Shown in pieces: positions 25,166-31,213 of a stretch of DNA of 31,213 nucleotides (position 1 is its first letter; every line of letters starts with the position of its first letter). The position numbers and the translations under genes were made by a program. Under the pieces are notes generated by a model. That model was not told the origin of the DNA, made no database searches, and worked only from the letters and a program-made list of their open reading frames with translations. Source of the stretch: CAWELS01 sp964468205 (GTDB lineage Bacteria; Acidobacteriota; Terriglobia; Bryobacterales; Bryobacteraceae); the NCBI GenBank assembly GCA_964468205.1, contig CAYXVG010000067.1, forward strand, positions 1 through 31,213, given 5' to 3'.

Positions 25166-25558
25166 TCAGCTCTCCTTTGCGGCGGGAATGGCGTTGCCGA
25201 GATTCTTCGAGCCGCCGCCCTCGCTCACGTAATTGCGGTTCCAACCGGGAATCTCGACTACGACATCTCCCTTTACGACGGCCTGGCAGCCAAGGCGCGA
25301 GTGCAGCGTGACGCCGGGCGCTTCGTCCACCTTGTCGGCCTCGTCGTCCTCCATCTCCGAAAGGTTGTCGTCACCTTCTTTGACGACGACGTGGCAGGTG
25401 GTGCAGGCGCAGCTCCCTCCGCAGGCGTGCTCCAGTTCAAGGCCGTGATTGAGCGCAATATCGAGGAGAGACTCGGGAAGGCCGTGGTCCCTGTATTCAA
25501 GCTGCCCCGGCTCGAACTCCACCGTGATATTGGCGGGCATGAATGTCACTTTCGGCAT
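25166..25558 (-). CDS. fdx: 2Fe-2S ferredoxin, adrenodoxin type
   Basis: 130 residues. Cluster cysteines are in the adrenodoxin-type arrangement: Cys46-x5-Cys52-x2-Cys55 (ACGGSCACTTCH, with an additional Cys50) and Cys91 in SRLGCQ. The fold begins with a beta strand (KVTFMPANITVEF), and the acidic loop EGDDNLSEMEDDEADKVDE is the one that docks redox partners in this family. It transfers single electrons, for example to iron-sulfur assembly or P450 systems; no partner gene is adjacent. The tail after residue 105 (SEGGGSKNLGNAIPAAKES) is an extension relative to minimal members. It lies divergent from the GYD gene and shares its 79-base intergenic region. Confidence 0.92.
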   Translation of the reverse strand: MPKVTFMPANITVEFEPGQLEYRDHGLPESLLDIALNHGLELEHACGGSCACTTCHVVVKEGDDNLSEMEDDEADKVDEAPGVTLHSRLGCQAVVKGDVVVEIPGWNRNYVSEGGGSKNLGNAIPAAKES

Positions 25559-25581
25559 ACTTCCATTCTAGCGTGGCTGGC

Positions 25582-25610
25582 TTGGACACATTGCCGGAAC
25601 GGCATATAAT
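25582..25610 (+). promoter_or_regulatory. Sigma70-type promoter of the GYD-dehydrogenase operon
   Basis: TTGGAC at 25582-25587 and a perfect TATAAT at 25605-25610 are separated by exactly 17 bases. Transcription would begin near 25617, about 21 bases before the GTG start at 25638. A GGGGGAGG element lies just before that start. It is the best promoter match in the window. Confidence 0.75.
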
Positions 25611-25637
25611 CGTGATCCAAGGCGAAAGGGGGAGGCA

Positions 25638-25952
25638 GTGCGAGTCTATGTCACTTTGTACAAACTCACGGATCAGGGAGCGCGCGACATCAAGGCGGCT
25701 CCGCAACGGATCGAAGCGGGAATCCAGGCGTGGGAGGCGGCTGGCGGCAAACTGATCGCCTTCTACGTCCTCGAAGGCGATTACGATTACGTCAGCGTCA
25801 CCGAGGCTCCTGACAACGTGGTCACCACCGCCTTCCTCCAGGCGGTGCAGGCGCAAGGCAATGTGCGCGTCACCGCCATGCGGGCCCATTCGCGGGAGGA
25901 GTACAGTGAGATGATCGGCAAGGCTTCTGAAATCGAATTGGAGAACCCATGA
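25638..25952 (+). CDS. GYD-domain protein
   Basis: 104 residues with the GYD fold: VYVTLYKLTDQGARDIK, AGIQAWEAAGGKLIAFYV and LEGDYDYVSVTEAPDNVV, then the helix DNVVTTAFLQAVQAQG. The family is a small ferredoxin-like-fold protein of unknown biochemical role, often placed in metabolic operons. The GTG start at 25638 has a strong GGGGGAGG ribosome binding site. Its stop codon overlaps the start of the downstream alcohol dehydrogenase gene by four bases (ATGA), so the two are translationally coupled and likely function together. No signal peptide is present. Confidence 0.88.
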   Translation: MRVYVTLYKLTDQGARDIKAAPQRIEAGIQAWEAAGGKLIAFYVLEGDYDYVSVTEAPDNVVTTAFLQAVQAQGNVRVTAMRAHSREEYSEMIGKASEIELENP

Positions 25953-26965
25953 AAGCGGCGTTTTACGAAGGAAACGAAACCGTGCGGATCGGCTCCTGCA
26001 CTCCGGTGGATCCCGGACCCGGACAGGTTCAGATCCAGGTGTCGCACTGCGGCATCTGCGGAACCGACCTCCACATTTTCCACGGCGCCATGGACCGGCG
26101 CGTGACCATGCCCGCCGTGCTCGGCCACGAAATGGCCGGCGTGATCACGGAAATCGGCGCGGGCGTCTCCGGCTGGCAAACGGGCGGCCGTGTCACAGTC
26201 CGGCCGCTCGACCCCTGCAACCAGTGCCCGGCCTGCCGGGCCGGCCACGCCCACATCTGCCAGAAGCTGAAGTTCATCGGCATTGACACGCCCGGCGCGA
26301 TGCAGGGCCTTTGGACCGTTCCCGCCCACACGCTGCACCGGTTGCCGGAATCCCTTTCCATGGAGCAGGGCGCGCTCATCGAGCCCATCGCGGTGGCCTG
26401 CCACGACGTGCGGCTCGGCGAGGTGAAGGCGGGCGAGTTCGTGGTGGTCCAAGGCGGCGGCCCCATCGGCGTGCTGGTGGCGCTCGTGGCGAAGAACGCC
26501 GGCGCCCGGGTGCTCGTCACCGAGATCAACCCCTTCCGTCTCGAGCTGGCGCGGCAATTGGAACTGGAAGCAGCGGACCCGTCGGCGGTGGACCTTCCCG
26601 ATCTGGTGGAGGAACAGACCGGAGGCGCCGGGGCGGATGTCGTCTTCGAGGTCTCCGGCTCGCAGGCCGGCGCCGAGATGATGACCAAGCTCCCTCGCAC
26701 CCGGGGACGCATCGTCGTGGTGGCCATCTTTGGACAACCGCCGAAAGTGGAGCTGTTCAAGTTCTTCTGGCGCGAACTGCGGATGCTGGGCGCCCGGGTC
26801 TATGAACCCGAGGACTTCGAGGCCGCCATCGCGCTCGCGGATTCGGGGACGCTTCCGCTCGACAGGTTGATCACCAAGGTGCGGCCGCTCGATGAGCTGG
26901 AAGCCGGCTTCCGCGAACTCGACAAGGGCGGCGAAGTAATGAAGGTGCTGCTCGAATGCAGCTAA
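25949..26965 (+). CDS. Zinc-dependent medium-chain alcohol/polyol dehydrogenase
   Basis: 338 residues of the medium-chain dehydrogenase family. Catalytic zinc ligands are Cys in HCGICGTDLH, His-Glu in LGHEMAGVI and a Glu in GALIEPIAVACHD. Four structural zinc cysteines lie in CNQCPACRAGHAHIC. The nucleotide-binding fold has VQGGGPIGVLVALVAKNAG. This matches sorbitol, threonine 3- or 2,3-butanediol dehydrogenase-like enzymes that oxidise secondary alcohols with NAD(P). With KduD downstream, oxidation of a sugar acid or polyol is likely, but the substrate is inference. It overlaps the GYD gene by four bases and is followed by the KduD-like gene after 56 bases. Confidence 0.92.
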   Translation: MKAAFYEGNETVRIGSCTPVDPGPGQVQIQVSHCGICGTDLHIFHGAMDRRVTMPAVLGHEMAGVITEIGAGVSGWQTGGRVTVRPLDPCNQCPACRAGHAHICQKLKFIGIDTPGAMQGLWTVPAHTLHRLPESLSMEQGALIEPIAVACHDVRLGEVKAGEFVVVQGGGPIGVLVALVAKNAGARVLVTEINPFRLELARQLELEAADPSAVDLPDLVEEQTGGAGADVVFEVSGSQAGAEMMTKLPRTRGRIVVVAIFGQPPKVELFKFFWRELRMLGARVYEPEDFEAAIALADSGTLPLDRLITKVRPLDELEAGFRELDKGGEVMKVLLECS

Positions 26966-27021
26966 TCAACCGGGCAGGTCAAGCGGTTTCCGCCTGCCAG
27001 TGAGGAAAAGTCACCAGCGAA

Positions 27022-27792
27022 ATGAATGTACTCGATCTATTTAAACTCGACGGAAAAACCGCCCTGGTCACCGGCTGCAGGCGCGGTATCGGCAAGGCCA
27101 TGGCCGTGGCGCTGGCCCAGGCGGGGGCGGATATCGTCGGCGTCAGCCAGTCGCTCGAAGTCCCCGGCAGCGAGGTCGAAAGGGAAGTCACGGCGCTCGG
27201 CCGGAACTTCCACGGCTATACCTGCGACTTCGGCGACCGCTCTGCCGTCTACGCCTTCATCGCCAAGGTGAAGGCCGAATGCCCGCCCGTTGACATTCTC
27301 GTCAACAATGCCGGCACGGTGCTCAGAAAACCCGCCGCCGAGCACCCGGATGAGTATTGGGACAAGATCATCGAGGTGAATCTGAACACCCAGTTTGTGC
27401 TGAGCCGCGAATTCGGCCGCGACATGGTGGAGCGCGGATCCGGGAAAGTTATCTTCACCGCTTCTCTGCTGACCTTTCAGGGCGGCATCACCGTGCCCGG
27501 CTACGCCGCCAGCAAGGGCGCCATTGGTCAGCTCACCAAGGCGCTCGCGAACGAATGGGCGCCCAAAGGTGTGCAGGTGAACGCCATCGCGCCTGGGTAC
27601 ATCGAGACGGATAACACTGCCGCGCTCCGCGCCGACCCCGTCCGCAATCCTGCCATCACCGCCCGGATCCCGGCTGGCCACTGGGGCAGCCCCAACGATT
27701 TCGCCGGTCCGGCGGTGTTTTTGGCATCAGCCGCGTCGAACTACGTGAACGGCGAAATACTGGTCGTCGATGGCGGCTGGATGGCCCGATAG
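27022..27792 (+). CDS. kduD: SDR dehydrogenase, KduD-like (2-dehydro-3-deoxy-D-gluconate 5-dehydrogenase type)
   Basis: 256 residues, the normal short-chain dehydrogenase length. The NAD(P) motif is VTGCRRGIG (Thr17 to Gly24), the NNAG motif is at 95-98, and the catalytic set is Asn120, Ser148, Tyr161 and Lys165 (GYAASK). The KduD-like signatures are strong: FKLDGKTALVTGC at the start, TASLLTFQGGITVPGY, LANEWAPKGVQVNAIAPGY, TDNTAALRADPVRN and ARIPAGHWGSPNDFAG. KduD interconverts 2,5-diketo-3-deoxygluconate and 2-keto-3-deoxygluconate in uronate breakdown; relatives act on 2-keto-3-deoxy-fuconate, so the exact sugar is open. It follows the zinc dehydrogenase gene and probably shares its transcript. 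Confidence 0.88.
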   Translation: MNVLDLFKLDGKTALVTGCRRGIGKAMAVALAQAGADIVGVSQSLEVPGSEVEREVTALGRNFHGYTCDFGDRSAVYAFIAKVKAECPPVDILVNNAGTVLRKPAAEHPDEYWDKIIEVNLNTQFVLSREFGRDMVERGSGKVIFTASLLTFQGGITVPGYAASKGAIGQLTKALANEWAPKGVQVNAIAPGYIETDNTAALRADPVRNPAITARIPAGHWGSPNDFAGPAVFLASAASNYVNGEILVVDGGWMAR

Positions 27793-27827
27793 CGGCGGGC
27801 AGTCAGCCTGGTTGGCCGCCGCGCGCG

Positions 27828-28811
27828 TCAACGCTGTTCGGTGACCGTGATATCGTTGGCGAGCTGAAGATTCAGCACGGATTCCGCTGCGATCTCCGCC
27901 GGGCGGCCGTGCGTGAGCAGGATGCTGCCCGCTCCCGCGCCGGCGCCGGCCCCCGCGCCGACTGCCGCGCCTTTGCCTCCGCCGGCAATCGCGCCGATAG
28001 CCGCGCCGACCCCGCTGGCGATACCGACCTTGGCGGCCTGCTTCGTCTTCTTGGGCGCCACGGCCGTCTGGGTGACAGTTTTGGTGTTGATATCAAGAGC
28101 CTGGCCGTCATCGGTATAAACCTTCGTGACGCGAAGCACCAGGCGGGCGTCGTTTTTGCCGCGGCGGCCCTTGCTTGATTCCGCCACCACACCCGTCACC
28201 CGCGCGCCGCGGGAAGCGATGATCCATTCGCCATCGGTCAGCGGCTCCTCGAGCGAAGCCTCGAACGTCTGGCCCGTCTCGACGGTTTTGGTGGACATGG
28301 CCGTCGTGGTGCGAATTGTCAGTGGCGTCCCGGCCTTGAGGGTGACAACGCGCGGCTCAGGCTCAGGCGCGGGCTCGGGCTCGGGCTCCGGCGTGTGCAC
28401 CAGCGGCGTGGGCGCCATCGGAGCCGCTGGCGGCGCGGGCGTCAAAACTCCACCGCTCCCGCCACCGGCAACCTCACGGACGTTGGAGGGACTGGACTTC
28501 TTCGCCTCCTTCGCCGCCGCTTTCGCGGCCTCTTCTTCCCGCTTTGCCGTCTCCATCTCTTCCCGGGTGGCGGCAAGCTGGTTCTGTAGAGTGGCAATCT
28601 TGTTGCTCAGTTCGCGCTGCCGCGCTTCCTCGAGCTCCTGCTCGCTCTCCTCCATCTCGGCCCGCAATGCCGCGAGCTGTTCCTCCATCCCTACAAACTG
28701 CGCTTCAGCCGCGCTCTGTTCCGAATCGCCGGCCCGGTTGCAGGCCGCGAGCAGGAGCGCGGCGGTGAGAGCCGCGAACACTAGTTTCGTGAGATTCGCA
28801 CGTACACGCAT
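27828..28811 (-). CDS. Coiled-coil lipoprotein with a glycine-zipper C-terminus
   Basis: 327 residues. MRVRANLTKLVFAALTAALLLAAC is a lipoprotein signal with a Cys anchor. Residues about 35-105 are a charged coiled coil (LAALRAEMEESEQELEEAR, KREEEAAKAAAKEAKK). A Pro/Glu-rich linker (PEPEPEPAPEPEPRVV) leads to a beta-rich domain (LKAGTPLTIRTTTAMSTKT, GEWIIASRGARVTGVVAES). This precedes a glycine-zipper-like run (GIASGVGAAIGAIAGGG, GAAVGAGAGAGAGAGS) that can insert in or associate with a membrane. The architecture is that of an envelope protein without a named family. GGAGGG nine bases before ATG 28811 supports the start. It is divergent from argS and its promoter lies in the 92-base gap. Confidence 0.8.
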   Translation of the reverse strand: MRVRANLTKLVFAALTAALLLAACNRAGDSEQSAAEAQFVGMEEQLAALRAEMEESEQELEEARQRELSNKIATLQNQLAATREEMETAKREEEAAKAAAKEAKKSSPSNVREVAGGGSGGVLTPAPPAAPMAPTPLVHTPEPEPEPAPEPEPRVVTLKAGTPLTIRTTTAMSTKTVETGQTFEASLEEPLTDGEWIIASRGARVTGVVAESSKGRRGKNDARLVLRVTKVYTDDGQALDINTKTVTQTAVAPKKTKQAAKVGIASGVGAAIGAIAGGGKGAAVGAGAGAGAGAGSILLTHGRPAEIAAESVLNLQLANDITVTEQR

Positions 28812-28903
28812 GAAGTGTACCCTCCTCAGAAGACACTACTTTAACATTGACGCACCGGACCCGGCATGGGGTTTCAGAAGCCCGGTGCTAGAATTGTAAT
28901 CCT

Positions 28904-30853
28904 GTGTTCCAGATACTTGAGAATCGACTCCAGGCGGTGATTTCAGCCCACCTAAAGGAGCGCTATGGTATTGAGGATGTTCCGCTTGCAGTGGAGCAAC
29001 CCCGGGAGTCCTCATTCGGGGAAATGGCGATTCCAGTGGCCTTCCAACTCGCCCGGAAGCTGCGCCAGGCGCCCCGGAAGATCGCCCAGGACCTCGTCGC
29101 CGGCATTGGCCCCATTGAGGGCGTCGCGGCCCTCGAAGTCGCCGGGAACGGCTATATCAACGTGCGCCTCGACCGTGGCCATTACGGAGCCGGAATGCTC
29201 GCCCCACGGACCCCGGAGCGCGCCGCCATTCCCGGCAAGGTGATCGTGGAGCACACAAATATCAATCCAAACAAGGCGGCGCATATCGGGCACCTGCGTA
29301 ACGCGGTTCTCGGCGACACTTTCGTGCGAATGCTCCGCGCCACCGGCCGCCAGGTGGAAGTGCAAAACTATATCGACAACACCGGAGTGCAGGTGGCCGA
29401 CGTCGTCGCCGGGTTCCACTACTTGGAGAAGAAGACGGCCGCCGAAGTGGCGGCGCTGGCCGCGGAGCCCAAGTTCGACTACCTCTGTTGGGATCTTTAC
29501 GCGCGCACCTCCGCGAATTACGAGCGGGATCCCGAGTCGCGGCAGTGGCGGCAGCGGACGCTGCACGCCATCGAAGCCGGCGGCGGCGAACTGGCCGGGC
29601 TGGCACACCTGGTCGCCGACGCCATCATGCTCTGCCACCTGCGAACGATGGGCCGGCTGGGCGTCACCTACGACGTCTTTCCCCGCGAAAGCGAGATCCT
29701 CCACCTCGACTTCTGGGCCACCGCCTTTGACCTGCTCAAGGAGCGCCAGGCGATCCACTTCGAGCAGGAAGGCAAGAACAAAGGCTGTTGGGTGATGCCG
29801 GCCAGCGCCTTCGGCAAGGATTCCGGCGAGGATTCCGACAAGATCATCGTCCGCTCCGACGGCACCGTCACGTACGTCGGCAAGGACATCGCCTACCAAC
29901 TCTGGAAGTTCGGTTTGCTCGGCAAGGACTTTCACTACCGGCCGTTCATCAGGGACGTGGCCGGCCACATGATCTGGGTCACGGCGGACAAGCCCGGCGA
30001 AACAGAAGCTCCGGCGTTCGGCGGCGGTAGTGAAGTCAACAATGTCATCGATTCCCGGCAGAGCTACCTTCAGGAAGTTGTCGCCGCCGGGTTGCGCGCG
30101 CTCGGCTATGACGAACAGGCCGAGAAGTCCGTCCACTTCGCCTATGAGATGGTGGCGCTCACGCCGCGGACCTGCGTGGAACTCGGCATTGTGCTGAATG
30201 ACGAGGATAAGTCCCGCTCCTACGTCGAGGTCTCCGGGCGGAAGGGCCTTGGTGTGAAGGCTGACGACCTGATCGACAAGCTGATCGAGAACGCGCTCGC
30301 CGAGGTGAACTCCCGCCACCCCGAAGCGCCGGAGGAGGAGCGCCGCCAGGTAGCCACCGAAATCGCTGTGGGCGCGCTGCGCTACTTCATGCTCAAGTTC
30401 ACGCGGAACTCCGTTATTGCTTTCGACTTCCAGGAGGCGCTCAGCTTCGAGGGCGAGACCGGACCGTACGTCCAGTACGCCGCGGTGCGTGCGCGCAATA
30501 TCCTCGCCAAGTACGAGGCGTCCGGCGCGACGTTGCCGGACTTCACGGCCGAACTGAACGCCGCTGTCATGGGCCGCCAACTCGCTTCCGAGGATTTCTG
30601 GCAGCTCTTGCTCGCCGCATCGAAGCCTGACGTCGCCATTGCCCGCGCCGTCGCCGGCGGGGAACCGGCGAATGTGGCGAAGTATGCCTTCCAACTTGCC
30701 CAGGCCTTCAACACCTTCTATCATGACTACCCGGTCATCCACGAGAAGAACCCCGAGCGCAAGACCTTCCTGTTGTGGATGTGCCGCTATTTCCGCGACC
30801 AACTCGAGCGGACGCTGAACGTCCTCGGCATCAGCGTGCCGGCCTATATGTGA
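28904..30853 (+). CDS. argS: Arginyl-tRNA synthetase
   Basis: 649 residues, slightly long for ArgS, which charges tRNA-Arg with arginine in the cytoplasm. The N-terminal additive domain (MFQILENRLQAVISAHLKERY) and the catalytic domain are complete. The class I HIGH motif is His127-His130 in AAHIGHLRNAVLGD, and the second class I signature appears in altered form as VSGRKGLGVKADDLID, as usual for ArgS. The C-terminal anticodon-binding DALR domain contains FQLAQAFNTFYHDYPV and WMCRYFRDQLERTLNVLGI. The GTG start at 28904 follows a TAGAAT (28889-28894), so the transcript may be nearly leaderless; no clear -35 is visible. Confidence 0.95.
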   Translation: MFQILENRLQAVISAHLKERYGIEDVPLAVEQPRESSFGEMAIPVAFQLARKLRQAPRKIAQDLVAGIGPIEGVAALEVAGNGYINVRLDRGHYGAGMLAPRTPERAAIPGKVIVEHTNINPNKAAHIGHLRNAVLGDTFVRMLRATGRQVEVQNYIDNTGVQVADVVAGFHYLEKKTAAEVAALAAEPKFDYLCWDLYARTSANYERDPESRQWRQRTLHAIEAGGGELAGLAHLVADAIMLCHLRTMGRLGVTYDVFPRESEILHLDFWATAFDLLKERQAIHFEQEGKNKGCWVMPASAFGKDSGEDSDKIIVRSDGTVTYVGKDIAYQLWKFGLLGKDFHYRPFIRDVAGHMIWVTADKPGETEAPAFGGGSEVNNVIDSRQSYLQEVVAAGLRALGYDEQAEKSVHFAYEMVALTPRTCVELGIVLNDEDKSRSYVEVSGRKGLGVKADDLIDKLIENALAEVNSRHPEAPEEERRQVATEIAVGALRYFMLKFTRNSVIAFDFQEALSFEGETGPYVQYAAVRARNILAKYEASGATLPDFTAELNAAVMGRQLASEDFWQLLLAASKPDVAIARAVAGGEPANVAKYAFQLAQAFNTFYHDYPVIHEKNPERKTFLLWMCRYFRDQLERTLNVLGISVPAYM

Positions 30854-30959
30854 CGGTGGAAAGGCGGCCTCGCCGGGGGCTCAAAGACTCGATACTCCTG
30901 CCACCAGGAGACGCCCAGTCTATGTTTCCCGGGGGGGAATACCGGCCGTCTGGTGGCGT

Positions 30960-31213
30960 CTAGGGTGACCGGCGGCGCTCCCGCTCGCCGGCCTGCCGCC
31001 GCATCTCCTCGTTGTAGAGTTCCTTGGCCCGTGACAGCTCTTGCCGCGCCTCCTCGGCCCGGCCGGCCCGCCGCAGGGCATTGCCGAGCTTGAATCGGAC
31101 CGCCGAATTATCCGGGCTGCTCTCTACCCCCGCGCGGTATTGTTCGATGGCTTGCTCCAATTCTTCTTGCCGCTCGTACACCGTTCCCAGGCCGATGCGG
31201 GCGTCAACCAGTT
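30960..31213 (-). CDS. TPR-repeat protein, C-terminal part (N-terminus beyond window)
   Basis: The frame is open from the window edge to the TAG at 30962-30960 and encodes at least 83 residues. Two tetratricopeptide units are visible: ARIGLGTVYERQEELEQAI followed by EQYRAGVESSPDNS, and AVRFKLGNALRRAGRAEEA followed by RQELSRAKELY. The end RRQAGERERRRSP is strongly basic. TPR units mediate protein-protein contact; the rest of the protein, including any enzyme domain, is outside the window. It converges with argS across about 106 bases. Confidence 0.83.
   Translation of the reverse strand, partial: LVDARIGLGTVYERQEELEQAIEQYRAGVESSPDNSAVRFKLGNALRRAGRAEEARQELSRAKELYNEEMRRQAGERERRRSP

Noticed and set aside
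28847..28894. TTGACG with TAGAAT as a promoter for argS
   Set aside because: The two elements are 36 bases apart, far from the usual 17, so they cannot form one sigma70 promoter.
29012..30802. 596-codon open frame on the minus strand
   Set aside because: It is antisense to argS; the length comes from high GC content, and no start signal or domain supports it.

Overview
This is a GC-rich bacterial chromosomal window of ordinary gene density with no phage, CRISPR or insertion-sequence signature. Tat-dependent signal peptides with lipobox-like cysteines, two sulfatases, FG-GAP and BNR-type beta-propeller proteins and the housekeeping set suggest an Acidobacteriota member, probably of the Bryobacterales/Solibacter type. 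That assignment is inference from protein style; the window has no rRNA gene or other phylogenetic marker I can score.

Layout. 1-6.4 kb is a polysaccharide/sugar cluster of exported Tat proteins: a TIM-barrel aldo/keto-reductase-like protein (partial), a type I sulfatase, an L-fucose-isomerase-like protein and an enolase-superfamily acid-sugar dehydratase, plus the C-terminal remnant of a radical SAM/SPASM gene. 6.6-8.3 kb has a GAF protein and a secreted BNR/YCF48-like protein. 8.34-9.09 kb is non-coding and looks structured. 9.1-11.2 kb is a minus-strand group: HipA-like kinase, class IV aminotransferase, zinc-ribbon protein. 11.3-16.2 kb holds a small conserved-looking ORF, a histone-H1-tail-like protein, an MltD-like lytic transglycosylase and an EF-G paralogue. 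16.3-20.6 kb is a minus-strand run: GNAT, M20 dipeptidase, MurJ, coiled-coil zinc-ribbon protein. 20.7-25.1 kb has a second sulfatase, a seven-repeat FG-GAP protein and a Tat-signal radical SAM protein. 25.2-27.8 kb has a 2Fe-2S ferredoxin and, divergent from a very good sigma70-type promoter, GYD protein - zinc alcohol dehydrogenase - KduD-like dehydrogenase. 27.8-31.2 kb has a glycine-zipper lipoprotein, ArgS and the end of a TPR protein.

The most notable observation is in the L-fucose-isomerase-like gene (minus strand, 4891 to 3350). Its frame is interrupted by one TGA (3514-3512), after which the same frame stays open for 53 codons and encodes what looks like the natural end of the protein. 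Directly downstream of that TGA the mRNA can form a two-tier hairpin: a 6-bp lower helix beginning at the next nucleotide, an internal loop, and a perfect 8-bp upper helix closed by GU. Its spacing and loop fit the bacterial SECIS model, so the gene is a candidate Tat-exported selenoprotein of a sugar-isomerase family. A nonsense mutation is the competing explanation, and the two can be separated by simple searches.

Taken together, the sulfatases, isomerase-like and dehydratase-like proteins, KduD and the zinc dehydrogenase point to use of sulfated or acidic polysaccharides, with desulfation and part of the sugar chemistry apparently outside the cytoplasm. The remaining genes are envelope, translation and housekeeping functions.
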